Below, in pieces: positions 7,320 through 16,751 of a stretch of 64,000 bases of DNA. A program made the position numbers and the translations under genes. Where the stretch lies: the NCBI GenBank assembly GCA_016210495.1, contig JACQUC010000186.1, positions 1-64,000 on the forward strand. Reading direction: 5' to 3'. The notes below the pieces were generated by a model, which did not search any database, was not told the DNA's origin, and was given only the letters and a program-made list of their open reading frames with translations. Source of the DNA: Chloroflexota bacterium. Its GTDB lineage: Bacteria > Chloroflexota > FW602-bin22 > JACPRP01. How positions within the stretch are numbered: position 1 is the first letter of the stretch; every line of letters begins with the position of its first letter.

Positions 7320-8633
7320 TTGGCTGACGAGCCCCAGTTGCTCAAGGGGATGCGCGATTTCCTGCCTCCCACAATGATACTCAGACAGCACGTTGTGAAC
7401 CAGTTCCGCGACACCTTCGAGAGGTTTGGCTTCGAGCCGTTGGACACGCCGGCCATCGAGTATGCCGAGGTCCTGGAGGGTAAGTACGGCGACGAAGCCG
7501 ACAAGCTGCTCTACAAGTTCGAAGATCGTGGCGGCAGGCGTGTTGGACTGCGCTACGATCTTACCGTCCCGCTGGCTCGCGTGGTGGCGATGCATCCTGA
7601 TCTTGTGAAGCCCTTCAAACGTTACCAGATCGCGCCCGTATGGCGCGCCGAAAAGCCTCAGAAAGGGCGCTATCGCGAGTTCTGGCAGTGCGACGTCGAC
7701 ATCGTCGGCAGCGCCAGCGCCTTGGCCGACGCCGAAGTCGTCAACGTGGGCTACGCCGCCCTGCGTCGAATGGGCTTTTCTCGTTTCAAGACTAAGATCA
7801 ACGACAGGAAGATCCTTTTCGCCCTAGCTGAGTACTCCGGCGTGCCCGGTAACCAGGCTACGTCGGTCTACCGAGCCATCGACAAGCTCGAGAAGATTGG
7901 CGTCGCCGGAGTGAGGGACGAGCTTGCCGGCGCGGGCGTCGAACCCGAGGTTGCCGATCGTCTCTTGAGCCTTCTCGAGATATCGGGAGATTCTCAGACG
8001 ATCCTGTCCGCACTCGATCACGAGCTCGCCGAATTCCCCAGGGGCCGCGGGGGTGTGGCGGAGCTACGCGAGGTGGTCGACTATCTGCAAGGGCTGGGCG
8101 TGCCGTCAGATTTCTTCGCGGTCGACCTCTCGATGGTTCGCGGGCTGGACTACTACACCGGCCCCATTTTCGAAACGGTTGTCGAGGAGCCCAAGATCGG
8201 CTCCATTTCCGGTGGAGGACGCTACGACAGACTGGTAGGCCTTTTCACGAGGCGAGACTCCCCGGCCACAGGGATCAGCCTGGGACTGGAGCGCATCGTC
8301 GACGTGCTCGAGGAGTTGCAGATGGCAGGGTCTCTGATCGGTCGAACTGTCACCAGGGTGCTAGTCACCATCTTCAGCCAGGAGACCGCCCAGGCTGGCC
8401 TGCAACTGTCACGACAACTGCGTGAGGTCGGTGTGAATACCGAGGTGTATCTTGGTGCCGACAGATTGGGCGCGCAACTCCGCTACGCCAGCCGCAAGGG
8501 CATCCCTTGGGCCGTCATCATTGGGCCAGACGAGATCGCCGGCGACACCGTTGTAGTCAAGAACCTTGGCACCGAGGAGCAAAAGACCATCAGGAGAGAC
8601 GATGCCTTGCAGTTTTTTCGCAGCCAATGCTAA
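7320..8633 (+). CDS. hisS: Histidyl-tRNA synthetase
   Basis: HisRS charges tRNA-His. At 437 residues it is a normal class II enzyme. It has a motif-2 region (APVWRAEKPQKGRYREFWQC), the histidine-specific GLDYYTGPIFE loop, the motif-3-side GGGRYDRL and GISLGLERI, and a C-terminal anticodon-binding domain. The TTG at 7320 sits 9 nt after AGGAG (7306-7310), whereas the ATG at 7311 abuts that site with no spacer. The much longer upstream frame is excluded by the promoter. The gene is next to the his operon but divergent from it. Confidence 0.95.
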   Translation: MADEPQLLKGMRDFLPPTMILRQHVVNQFRDTFERFGFEPLDTPAIEYAEVLEGKYGDEADKLLYKFEDRGGRRVGLRYDLTVPLARVVAMHPDLVKPFKRYQIAPVWRAEKPQKGRYREFWQCDVDIVGSASALADAEVVNVGYAALRRMGFSRFKTKINDRKILFALAEYSGVPGNQATSVYRAIDKLEKIGVAGVRDELAGAGVEPEVADRLLSLLEISGDSQTILSALDHELAEFPRGRGGVAELREVVDYLQGLGVPSDFFAVDLSMVRGLDYYTGPIFETVVEEPKIGSISGGGRYDRLVGLFTRRDSPATGISLGLERIVDVLEELQMAGSLIGRTVTRVLVTIFSQETAQAGLQLSRQLREVGVNTEVYLGADRLGAQLRYASRKGIPWAVIIGPDEIAGDTVVVKNLGTEEQKTIRRDDALQFFRSQC

Positions 8634-8657
8634 CCGCTTAGTTAGGAAAGACGATTG

Positions 8658-9971
8658 ATGTCTATTATTCGAAAGCTATCGCTCCTGCAAATCGCCCTTT
8701 CGCTGATCCTACTCATCGTGGCTCCGTCGGTCTCCGCCGACAACGGCCACGTGGTCGTTCTGCGCGTCGATGGAGTCATAAACCCGGTAACGGCCAACTA
8801 CATCGATCGCGGGATCGGCCTGGCCGAGCAGAACGGTGCACGTGCCGTCGTCATTGAGCTTGATACCCCTGGCGGTCTGGATACCGCGATGCGCGATATC
8901 ATCACGCGCATCGTCAACGCCCAGATTCCCGTCATCGTGTACGTCTATCCGCAAGGGGCGCGCGCAGCATCGGCCGGTGCCTTCATTGCAATGGCCGGCC
9001 ACGTCGCCGCCATGGCGCCCAACACCAGCATTGGATCGGCCCACCCTGTATTTATGGGCTCCCCTGCGGGCGATTCCGCTCAACCCGACAAGACCATGGA
9101 GGAGAAGGTTACCAACGACGCCGTGTCCCGAATCAAGAGTCTCGCCGAGCGGCGTGGGCGCAACGTGGAGTTTGCCGAGAAGATGGTGCGTGAGAGTGCC
9201 AACGCCACGGAGTCTGAGGCACTGAAGTTAAGAGTAGTCGACCTCCTCAGCCCCGACCTGCCCTCGCTGCTCGATGCCGCCAACGGTCGTGTGGTTGAGT
9301 TGGCCGGGGGCCAGGTTACCGTCCAAACCATTTCGGCGCGTATCGACCTCGTCGAAATGAACGTCATCGAGCGATTCCTTCTCGCCATTAGCGACCCCAA
9401 CATAGCGTACATCCTGATGATTCTAGGCATCAACGGCTTGATTTTCGAGCTGGCAAATCCCGGGTCCATCTTCCCAGGTGTGGTTGGCGGTATTTGCCTC
9501 CTGCTGGGCTTCTTCGCCCTCGGGACGTTGCCGGTGAACTATGCCGGACTGGCGCTCATCGTGTTCGCCTTCATTCTGTTCATCGCCGAAATCAAGATCC
9601 AGTCGCACGGCCTTCTGCTGGCAGGAGGCATCCTGTCGATGTTGCTGGGTTCCATGCTGCTTGTAAACACCGAGGTGCCCTATTTCACGATTCCGTGGAC
9701 GACCATCGCCGCCGTGGTCGGCGCCACCTCCGCCTTCTTCATCTTCGTGGTGGGCAAGGCCGCCGCTGTCCTGCACCGCAGGGCTAGCACTGGTAGGGAG
9801 GGGCTGATTGACGCTGTCGCCGAGACCAGAACCGATCTAGACCCTAGGGGAATTGTTTTCTTGCAGGGCGAGAGATGGGAAGCCATTGCGGAAGACGCAA
9901 ACATTCCACGGGGGGCCAAGGTCAGGGTAGTCGCCATTCAGGGCTTTAGATTGTTGGTTCGGAAAGCCTAG
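8658..9971 (+). CDS. nfeD: NfeD-family membrane serine protease (ClpP class)
   Basis: NfeD proteases are membrane-bound and cut partner stomatin-like proteins. This full-length form (437 residues) has a signal peptide (1-27), a ClpP-like domain with the serine in ARAASAGAFIA (S105) and the likely lysine partner in EEKVTND (K150). Four or five membrane segments follow (about 240-370), then a C-terminal OB-fold NfeD domain. ATG 8658 lies 7 nt after AGGAAAG. A slipin gene follows 77 nt downstream, the classic substrate pair known from Pyrococcus PH1510/PH1511. Confidence 0.92.
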   Translation: MSIIRKLSLLQIALSLILLIVAPSVSADNGHVVVLRVDGVINPVTANYIDRGIGLAEQNGARAVVIELDTPGGLDTAMRDIITRIVNAQIPVIVYVYPQGARAASAGAFIAMAGHVAAMAPNTSIGSAHPVFMGSPAGDSAQPDKTMEEKVTNDAVSRIKSLAERRGRNVEFAEKMVRESANATESEALKLRVVDLLSPDLPSLLDAANGRVVELAGGQVTVQTISARIDLVEMNVIERFLLAISDPNIAYILMILGINGLIFELANPGSIFPGVVGGICLLLGFFALGTLPVNYAGLALIVFAFILFIAEIKIQSHGLLLAGGILSMLLGSMLLVNTEVPYFTIPWTTIAAVVGATSAFFIFVVGKAAAVLHRRASTGREGLIDAVAETRTDLDPRGIVFLQGERWEAIAEDANIPRGAKVRVVAIQGFRLLVRKA

Positions 9972-9988
9972 CGGGCGGCTGGCCTTCC

Positions 9989-10025
9989 TGCTATAATTGA
10001 CCGTGAAGTAGGAACCGAATCCTAC
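9989..10025 (+). promoter_or_regulatory. Extended -10 promoter and leader hairpin of the slipin gene
   Basis: TG-C-TATAAT (9989-9997) is an extended -10 without a clear -35. The short leader holds a hairpin, GTAGGA (10008-10013) with TCCTAC (10020-10025), just ahead of the AAGGAGG ribosome-binding site. The slipin gene may thus be made independently of nfeD. Confidence 0.5.
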
Positions 10026-10048
10026 AAATAAGTAAGGAGGACCCGTCA

Positions 10049-10861
10049 ATGCTCACTCTTCTTTGGGTGGTCGTAGTCGCCATAGTGGTGGTGTTGCCAC
10101 TATTGAGCGCGGCGATCAAGATCGTGCAGGAATACGAGCGCGGCGTCATCTTTCGTCTCGGTAGACTGGTTGGCGCAAGAGGTCCCGGACTTTTCCTGAT
10201 CATCCCCTTCATCGATCGAATGCAAAAGATTGACCTCCGCGTCGTCACCATGGAGGTACCTCCTCAGGAGGTTATCACCAGAGACAACGTCAGCGTGCGA
10301 GTCAGCGCAGTGGTGTATTTCCGCGTGATCAACCCTGAAGACGCCGTGGTGAAGGTGACCGACTTCGTCAGGGCTACCTTTCAAATTGCCCAGACGACGC
10401 TGCGGAGCGTTCTGGGCCAGTCTGAGATGGACGAGCTGTTGTCTCAGCGCGAGGCGATTAACCAGCGGCTTCAGCAGATCATCGACGAGCAGACCGAGCC
10501 GTGGGGCATCAAGGTCAGCGTCGTGGAAGTCAAGGACGTGGAGCTGCCTGACACTATGAAGCGCGCCATGGCCAAGCAGGCCGAGGCCGAGAGAGAGAAA
10601 CGCGCTAAGTTCATCCACGCCGAGGGCGAGCTCGCCGCTGCTCAAAACCTCCGCGAGGCGGCCCGCGTCATCGCCCAGGAGCCTGCCAGCATCCAGTTGC
10701 GTTACTTGCAGGCCCTGACGGAGATCTCCGTGGAGAAGAACTCTACGATCATCTTTCCCGTGCCCATCGACATCCTGACGTCGTTCCTCGACCAGACGAA
10801 GAAGTTGCTGGGAGGCTCGGCGGCCGATCGGTCCGCGGAGCCGTCCGGCACGGAGAGCTAG
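10049..10861 (+). CDS. Slipin / stomatin-like SPFH (Band 7) protein
   Basis: This membrane-anchored SPFH protein (270 residues) has one N-terminal hydrophobic segment (about 2-22), then the Band 7 domain starting [15 protein letters not shown]. An Ala/Glu-rich helix follows (about 170-210) and then a conserved hydrophobic [12 protein letters not shown] tail, which in archaeal homologues is the NfeD cleavage region. ATG 10049 has a strong AAGGAGG. Such proteins form membrane microdomain scaffolds. With nfeD directly upstream, the pair is likely a membrane quality-control unit. Confidence 0.93.
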   Translation: MLTLLWVVVVAIVVVLPLLSAAIKIVQEYERGVIFRLGRLVGARGPGLFLIIPFIDRMQKIDLRVVTMEVPPQEVITRDNVSVRVSAVVYFRVINPEDAVVKVTDFVRATFQIAQTTLRSVLGQSEMDELLSQREAINQRLQQIIDEQTEPWGIKVSVVEVKDVELPDTMKRAMAKQAEAEREKRAKFIHAEGELAAAQNLREAARVIAQEPASIQLRYLQALTEISVEKNSTIIFPVPIDILTSFLDQTKKLLGGSAADRSAEPSGTES

Positions 10862-10871
10862 ACCCTTGTAG

Positions 10872-10892
10872 AGACGACCCGGCGGGTCGTCT
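10872..10892. repeat. Near-perfect palindrome 11 nt after the slipin gene
   Basis: AGACGACCCG (10872-10881) and CGGGTCGTCT (10883-10892) flank a single base and are preceded by GTAG. This fits the GTAGGGGC hairpin family at a gene 3' end. There is no T-run, so it is at best a weak intrinsic terminator. Confidence 0.5.
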
Positions 10893-10947
10893 TGTGGGCA
10901 TCAACTCAAAGCAAGCCGATGCCCACAGGCGTTCGACCGTCATAATG

Positions 10948-11110
10948 TAGGGGCGAACGCCGTTCGCCCCGTGCGGTCTCCCGATCCGACAGAGACGCCT
11001 GTCCATCGTGTAAAACGTCGGCCGGATGTCCCCTTATCGGAGTACGCGTCGAATTGCCACACCCGCGTGCCAGCGCCGGGGGCGAACGCCGTTCGCCCCT
11101 ACATTAGCTA
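10948..11110. repeat. Paired-hairpin repeat element, copy B
   Basis: GTAG plus the palindrome GGGCGAACGcCGTTCGCCC (10951-10969) and a second identical palindrome (11080-11098) bound about 110 nt, then CTACATTAGCTA. The plan and parts of the interior match copy A at 3185-3345. It lies in the 415-nt gap (10862-11276) before a GT-C gene. The remaining gap shows only weak further similarity to the flank of copy A. Confidence 0.6.
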
Positions 11111-11276
11111 CATCTTCAGCCGACATCCCTCAGTTCGGGATTCACCTCAAGTTGATGCCTATGAGACAGTCCCGCAGGTCGTCACTACGGCATCCCCGCA
11201 GAAGGAAATCTGTACTCGTCACCCTGGTACTATCGTCTCATTTCTAAATTGCCACCCTCAGACTACAATACCAGAT

Positions 11277-12488
11277 ATGAGAGCGGCAACCTGGTCGAGG
11301 ATTGTGCTCATACTGCTGGCCGCCAGCATCCTTCTGTACGCGGAGGAGCTGGAGCTCAAGCTCTTCAACACCGCCAACGCTCTCCTGGCGGTGGAGATCG
11401 TCGTGTTTGGGCTACTTGCCTTTAGCCTCCTCATACTTGCTGCGCGCGAATCACCACCGCGTTGGATCAACTCATACGTCCTTTTCGCCGGTTGCCTGTC
11501 TTTCTTGATGCACGTGGGCACACTGACCTCGATCCAACCGTACCTTGTCGACACCCTCGCCACTCCACAATGCGCTGCCGAGCTGCTTCTCGATGGCCGG
11601 CATCCGTATGCCGATTTCGATATGCAGCGGTGCCTGGCTCGCTTCAACATGCCCGAATCGTTCGCGACCAGACTTGCCGACGGGAGCGTCGAGACGAAAA
11701 TGCCCTATCCGGCAGGCTCGTTCCTGTTCATTGCTCCTTTCATCAGCCTGGGGGTTACCGATACCAGGTTTGTCTACGCCGCGCTTATGATTCTCATGGT
11801 CCTCCTTATTCACCATCGCGCAGACCCCGCTGTGAAGAACTCAGTGGTCTTGGCCCTGGTGTCCAACGTGGTTGTCATCAGGTTCACGTCAGGTGGTCTC
11901 CCAGAGCCTCTATGGGCGCTGCCGCTCCTTGTGGCCTGGATGTGGCGCGACAAAAGCTTGCTGTCCTCGAGCGCCTTGGGCGCGGCGCTCGCCACCAAAC
12001 AACTGGCATGGTTCTTCGTGCCTTTCTATCTGGTGATGGCTGGCAAAGAACACGGGCTGCGAGAGGCTGCAAGACGGGCTAGCATAGCCGCGCTGATCTT
12101 CGTTGCCCTCAACGTACCATTTGCCGTGTCCGCCCCTCAGTTGTGGGCTGATAGTCTACTCTCACCTCTACTTGACCCGATGCTCCCAATGGGCAGTGGT
12201 TTGATTGCTCTAGGCGTGTCCGGGGTCATACCCTTGTGGCCCAAATGGGTGTACGTGTCGTTCGAGTCACTTTCATTCCTTGCGGCCATAGGCTGGTACT
12301 ATTGGCGGTACGCGCGCTACAAAGAGGCGGCTGTAGTGCTCGCCACCCTGCCATTGTGGTTCTCCTGGCGCAGCCTCCTCAGCTACGTCTACCTCAACGG
12401 TTTCTTTCTGCTTGCAGGGATTGTGCACCAGCGCCGCCTTGTGCAGCCCGCCGCCGACGATCCGGTGGAGGCCACCAACCGGCTATGA
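11277..12488 (+). CDS. Multi-spanning membrane protein, GT87-like GT-C mannosyltransferase
   Basis: The 403-residue protein has roughly ten hydrophobic segments. The pattern, with an early acidic/aromatic loop (ELLLDGRHPYADFDMQRC) and ETKMPYPAGSF, suits GT-C enzymes of the GT87/DUF2029 type. These move sugars from polyprenyl-phosphate donors on the outer membrane face. Assignment is by overall character, not a decisive motif. The start is ATG 11277. A TACAAT (11264-11269) lies so close that the transcript may be leaderless. The stop overlaps the next gene by ATGA. Confidence 0.6.
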   Translation: MRAATWSRIVLILLAASILLYAEELELKLFNTANALLAVEIVVFGLLAFSLLILAARESPPRWINSYVLFAGCLSFLMHVGTLTSIQPYLVDTLATPQCAAELLLDGRHPYADFDMQRCLARFNMPESFATRLADGSVETKMPYPAGSFLFIAPFISLGVTDTRFVYAALMILMVLLIHHRADPAVKNSVVLALVSNVVVIRFTSGGLPEPLWALPLLVAWMWRDKSLLSSSALGAALATKQLAWFFVPFYLVMAGKEHGLREAARRASIAALIFVALNVPFAVSAPQLWADSLLSPLLDPMLPMGSGLIALGVSGVIPLWPKWVYVSFESLSFLAAIGWYYWRYARYKEAAVVLATLPLWFSWRSLLSYVYLNGFFLLAGIVHQRRLVQPAADDPVEATNRL

Positions 12489-14113
12489 AAGGTATGTTGA
12501 AAGAGACGCCGCCACCCGCATCTGATGGGCTGGCGCAGGCCGATTCGACGAAGGCACCCGGCCAGTCGCTCAGCGTGAATCGGCCATGGCCTGCTCCCCG
12601 AATCTGTCATCTAGTTGCCCTAGCGGTGGTTCTCGGGATCAGCGCGTATCTGCGTTACTACAACCTTGGTACCAACCCCGGCTGGGATTTGGACGAAGGG
12701 TACAACATCAACATCGCTTGGAACCTCTCTCAGGGACGGATGCAGATGTACGCCACTACCTTCGCCTTCGTCCAGCACCCGCCATTGTTTTATCTGGTGT
12801 CAGCTTTTCTTTTTAGCCTCTTTGGCCCCGATATCCTGGTTCTGCGGGGGCTGACTGCCACTCTCGGCGTCCTGACGACCGCGGCGCTCTATCCACTAGG
12901 AAGGGAAATCGCTGGGCCGAGAATCGGCCTGCTGGCCAGCAGCATCTTTGCCATCTACCCGCTTGCGGTGGCTCACAACCGCTGGGGGTACTCTTACAAC
13001 CTGTTAATGCTCATCTCTATGCTCGTCGTATACCTCACCTGGAAGGCCACGCATCAGACGGGCCGCAAAAGCGCGGCCAGGCACCTGCTCTTGGCAGGCT
13101 TTTTGGCCGGGCTGGGGATGGTAAGCGACCAGGAAGGGGTCTTTCTTATCGTCGCCGTGGTTTTGCTCGCGTGGTTCATCGCTCGCGCCAACTTCGCGCA
13201 CGTGGTAGTCGCCAGCCTTTCTGCGCCGGTTTCATACGCACTTGTGATGCTCAGCCTGTTGCCCTCGGAGTTCCTGTCCGATTGGGTGCACAATTGGTCC
13301 AGGGCGGCAGGGGACAATCTGCTGGTTCAGTCTATCGTGCTGGGCGTAAGCTATCACAACTTGTTAACTTTCGACTACTGGATACCTCTGGGTCTGGTAG
13401 GCCTCTTTCTCGTGCCTTCCAGGAAGGCCAGAATGGTCCTGCTGGTATTCGTTGCCCTGATGCTCTTTATTATTCTCAAGATTCGGCCAGTGAATCCCTT
13501 CTTTCGCACTGCCGTCCCGATCTTGCCCTTCGTCTGTCTGGGGCTGTCGGTGCTGGTCGATCGCGGCTTCGATTATGTTCAGTCCTGGCTAACAATCTCG
13601 TTGCCCTCCTGTCTACACTGGCCAGCCGTGCGATCCACCGTTGCCACACTAATGGTTTTCGTGGTCTTGTTCACGCCCTTCGCCGCGGCGACGATCATCG
13701 ACGTTGTGGGCATCCAAACCGTGCTGCGCACAAAGATTGACGATTTCCTCGTTTCAACCCCGGATGATGCGCGGGCTGCCGCGGAGGTGGTCAACAGCCT
13801 CACTACACCACATGACGTCGTCTTGGTCTCCCCAAACACCTCCTGGCTTTACAGGGCGCGGACAGCGGATCTGCTCCAGTCTGTTGCTGCAGAGGGCAAG
13901 GGCACAGCCTTCTATCCGGAGAAGATGCCACCCGAGCGATTCGTCTACGACCCACGTTACACCCGGGCGAAGCTCGTGGTCTTGGATCGGTTTTCGGAGA
14001 TCTGGGCGGCCAGCATGCCCGAAGAGGCCAGGATCGTCGAGAAGATACGCACGGAATGGCAGGCCGTGTTCAGGCAGGGCGAATACGTGGTCTATCGGAA
14101 TCCGAAGCCGTGA
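12485..14113 (+). CDS. GT39/PMT-type glycosyltransferase (GT-C)
   Basis: This 542-residue membrane glycosyltransferase has an N-terminal cytoplasmic stretch (1-40), then the first membrane helix and the GT-C acidic motif in NPGWDLDEGYN, placed in the first outer loop as in PMT/ArnT enzymes. HPPLFYLVSAFLF follows. About ten helices precede a soluble C-terminal domain of about 130 residues. ATG 12485 overlaps the upstream stop, so the two enzymes are co-expressed. The gene's last 44 nt overlap the 3' end of the opposite-strand gene. Likely role: polyprenyl-sugar transfer in surface glycan or glycoprotein synthesis. Confidence 0.72.
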   Translation: MKGMLKETPPPASDGLAQADSTKAPGQSLSVNRPWPAPRICHLVALAVVLGISAYLRYYNLGTNPGWDLDEGYNINIAWNLSQGRMQMYATTFAFVQHPPLFYLVSAFLFSLFGPDILVLRGLTATLGVLTTAALYPLGREIAGPRIGLLASSIFAIYPLAVAHNRWGYSYNLLMLISMLVVYLTWKATHQTGRKSAARHLLLAGFLAGLGMVSDQEGVFLIVAVVLLAWFIARANFAHVVVASLSAPVSYALVMLSLLPSEFLSDWVHNWSRAAGDNLLVQSIVLGVSYHNLLTFDYWIPLGLVGLFLVPSRKARMVLLVFVALMLFIILKIRPVNPFFRTAVPILPFVCLGLSVLVDRGFDYVQSWLTISLPSCLHWPAVRSTVATLMVFVVLFTPFAAATIIDVVGIQTVLRTKIDDFLVSTPDDARAAAEVVNSLTTPHDVVLVSPNTSWLYRARTADLLQSVAAEGKGTAFYPEKMPPERFVYDPRYTRAKLVVLDRFSEIWAASMPEEARIVEKIRTEWQAVFRQGEYVVYRNPKP

Positions 14114-15476
14114 CCGAGGCACGTCCGGCCTGGCTGCGTCGATACAACAGGGCTATGCCCAGAACCCATACTGCCCCCAGTGGAATCAGACCCGAGGCAC
14201 CATCCAGGCCAAACAACGTGCCCCAGTTGCCGGTTACGTTCCCGCTTAGGAAGTTCATCACCGAAAGTTGCAGCAAGGGATGCGGCAGCCAGGTTGGAGG
14301 AGTTGGGTTGGTGGCAACCACTAGCGTGGTGAACAAAACGGACACCGCAACCATCAAGGATGCCAAGATGCGTTGTCTCGGTACGGCGAGTCCACACGCC
14401 AAGGCCATGAAGGGCAAGATGATGGTCAAGTGCCTGGGGCCGGGACTGGCTCCGCCGTGCCAGAAGGCGTAGGCGGAGTTGTAGAGAGGGTAAATCAGCA
14501 CCAGGAAAAGGATCATCCAAAATTCAATGCGCAAATCGCGCCGCCGATAAAGGACATATAACCCGAGTGGGGTCAAAATGAGAAAGGGCGAGAAGTAGAA
14601 CAATCCCCTGTACGTGCTAAATGTGGTATTGTACAGCACGTCCAGCCGAGGGTAAGTGATGCCCATAAGACCTTTGCCCATCTCCTCGATGAATTCCTCA
14701 GCCCCCGCCAGCGACGCGTATCCCTGAGATAGCGGGCTGCCAAAGACAACCGTGTTGTACGTCGCGGCCAGAACGATCCAGGGGACGGCTCCGGCCACGA
14801 AGATTGCCAGCCGCTTTCGTCCCCCTGCTCCGGGCAGGATGTATAGACCCAGGACCAGGGCAGCAATTGTGGCAGGATATTCCGTGATAACGCCATACCC
14901 CGCCAATGTTCCCGCCACACCAACGTGCATAAGCCGCAGCCGCCCCCGCCGCACCAAGTAGAGCATCATGAAGCTCGAGAAAAGCAGTATCGCCGCCAGT
15001 TGGTGACTGAAGAACGCTATCGAGAATGGGTAGGCCATCGTCCCGAGCGCATACCCGATTGTTATGGTCATTCTGTCGTACTCGACCGGAACCATCTCTT
15101 CCAAGAACCTGTAGAAGAAGCTGCCGAATATGGCCGACGGGATGCCGATCACGAGGAAAGTGATCAGGTAGGCAGTAAAGAAGTCTAGCTTGCCGCCTCC
15201 TGCCAAAGCCGGCGGACCCACCGCCCTGATGGCGGCGTAGAACGGCGTTGCCAGCAGCGAGGCGCCTACGGCCTTGTCACTGTAAAAGTGTCCTTTGTGA
15301 AATGCCTTGTCTATCGTATTGAGGTGGTAAGCATCGATGCTCAGTGTGTGCTGATCCACGATGGCGTAAGCCAGGTTTAGGTGGCTATTCACATTGGCGT
15401 TGCTCCACAGGTAAAAGAAATACAGGTAACTGAAAAGAATCAGAAGAAACAGCCCCAATGCTTTGCTTGGCTTCAT
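14070..15476 (-). CDS. Polytopic membrane protein, probable GT-C glycosyltransferase
   Basis: The 468-residue protein has about ten hydrophobic segments and an N-terminal outer loop (NVNSHLNLAYAIVDQHTLSI...) followed by HFYSDKAVGASLLATPFYA, seen in uncharacterised bacterial GT-C proteins. A conserved AFWHGGASPGPRHLTIILPF segment lies before the last helices. ATG 15476 is chosen because it starts just before the first helix. It converges with the GT39 gene and overlaps it by 44 nt. The substrate is unknown. Confidence 0.6.
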   Translation of the reverse strand: MKPSKALGLFLLILFSYLYFFYLWSNANVNSHLNLAYAIVDQHTLSIDAYHLNTIDKAFHKGHFYSDKAVGASLLATPFYAAIRAVGPPALAGGGKLDFFTAYLITFLVIGIPSAIFGSFFYRFLEEMVPVEYDRMTITIGYALGTMAYPFSIAFFSHQLAAILLFSSFMMLYLVRRGRLRLMHVGVAGTLAGYGVITEYPATIAALVLGLYILPGAGGRKRLAIFVAGAVPWIVLAATYNTVVFGSPLSQGYASLAGAEEFIEEMGKGLMGITYPRLDVLYNTTFSTYRGLFYFSPFLILTPLGLYVLYRRRDLRIEFWMILFLVLIYPLYNSAYAFWHGGASPGPRHLTIILPFMALACGLAVPRQRILASLMVAVSVLFTTLVVATNPTPPTWLPHPLLQLSVMNFLSGNVTGNWGTLFGLDGASGLIPLGAVWVLGIALLYRRSQAGRASVTASDSDRPRIRPA

Positions 15477-15590
15477 TTCGCTTACCGTGGCCCCCAAAAT
15501 CCCGCAAATAGACGCATTTGTCCTACCCCAAAGTACCACTCTACACGACCGAGTCAATAGCCAACAAGTACTCCCCAGGTTCCATGAATG

Positions 15591-15619
15591 TTGTAACTCC
15601 TAGACGTAAGCTGTATACT
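15591..15619 (+). promoter_or_regulatory. Promoter of the kinase-regulator-kinase operon
   Basis: TTGTAA (15591-15596) and TATACT (15614-15619) are 17 nt apart. The AGGAGG at 15625-15630 begins almost at the predicted transcript start. This excludes earlier ATG/TTG codons and fixes the kinase start at TTG 15641. Confidence 0.65.
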
Positions 15620-15640
15620 AACGCAGGAGGTCGATACCGG

Positions 15641-16732
15641 TTGAACTCACGTCAGGAAGTGCAACAGGCCGCAGCGCTGATCGAGACAGCAGCCGATCTG
15701 GTTCGCTATCAACTTCAGAGACTGCAGAGTTTGGCCAATAAGGCCAAGCTAATGCAGACACAGTGTATGACAGAGCAGCAACAAGTGCAAATAAGGTTCG
15801 AGGAAATAGCGAGCGACTTATCAAAGCTAGAGCATAGCGTGTTGTATGCCGCCGACGGCCAGGTACACTCGGACATAACGCGTCTGTGCCAGGAGAGGGA
15901 CTCATTGACCGGACGGCAAAGCGACCTGGTGTTTCAACTCGCCTCGCTGCAGAAGGCCGCCCAGAGGCTCAACTCGCTAATAAACCTAGCTGAATTCGTA
16001 GAGCACTACGCTCTTGGCGAGACCGACCCTGCCGCGCTGTCAGAAAGCTATGCGTCGAGGCTCACCCAACTGAGGATCTTGCAGGCCCAGGAGGGCGAGC
16101 GGCAAAGACTTGCCCGAGAAATACACGACGGGCCTGCACAGGTACTGGCAAACGCTATCTTTGAGTTGGAGTACTGCGAGCGATTGATCGACAGGGAGCC
16201 CGACCAGCTAAGACGAGAGTTGTCTCGACTCAAGGGGGATGTGCGCGACGGGCTCGTCGACGTGCGCCAGTTCATTTTCGACTTGCGCCCTACGCCTGTG
16301 AGGGAAACGGGTCTGCCGGCTATGATTCGTCACTACGCAGAGAACTACCAGGCCCGCTTCCATATCGCGGTGAATCTGGACCTATCTGAAGTCGGCCGCC
16401 TCCCAAGTCCTGAGGAGACAGCCATTTACCGCATCATCCAGGAGGCTCTCCAGAACGCGCAGAAGCACAGTCGAGCGTCGGCAGTTACTGTCGCTTTGCA
16501 TCGGGGCCCTGACTATGTCCAGGTTGCCATCGCCGACGATGGCATCGGGTTCGAAGTCCCCAAATCGGGTGAAGAGCAACCTGGCCATTTCGGTCTTATG
16601 ACAATGCGGGAGCGGGCTCAGTTGATCGGAGGGCGGATCGATTTCGTGAGCGCTCCTGGTAGGGGAACAACCGTCACGCTTGCGGTACCGTCGGCAGTAG
16701 CCAGTGGAGAAAAGTATGTCACTACTGACTAG
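15641..16732 (+). CDS. DegS-like soluble sensor histidine kinase
   Basis: A NarL-family sensor kinase of 363 residues without membrane segments. Residues 1-130 are coiled coil, as in the DegS sensor. A HisKA_3 dimerisation domain follows with the phospho-histidine in LAREIHDGPAQVL, then a HATPase_c domain (QEALQNAQKHSRA, DDGIGF, GHFGLMTMRERAQLIGG). TTG 15641 is set by AGGAGG 10 nt upstream. It is the first gene of an operon with a LuxR-type regulator and a second similar kinase, just upstream of the flp-tad genes. The signal sensed is unknown and probably cytoplasmic. Confidence 0.9.
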   Translation: MNSRQEVQQAAALIETAADLVRYQLQRLQSLANKAKLMQTQCMTEQQQVQIRFEEIASDLSKLEHSVLYAADGQVHSDITRLCQERDSLTGRQSDLVFQLASLQKAAQRLNSLINLAEFVEHYALGETDPAALSESYASRLTQLRILQAQEGERQRLAREIHDGPAQVLANAIFELEYCERLIDREPDQLRRELSRLKGDVRDGLVDVRQFIFDLRPTPVRETGLPAMIRHYAENYQARFHIAVNLDLSEVGRLPSPEETAIYRIIQEALQNAQKHSRASAVTVALHRGPDYVQVAIADDGIGFEVPKSGEEQPGHFGLMTMRERAQLIGGRIDFVSAPGRGTTVTLAVPSAVASGEKYVTTD

Positions 16733-16751
16733 AAGCGGAGTGTAAGAAGAG

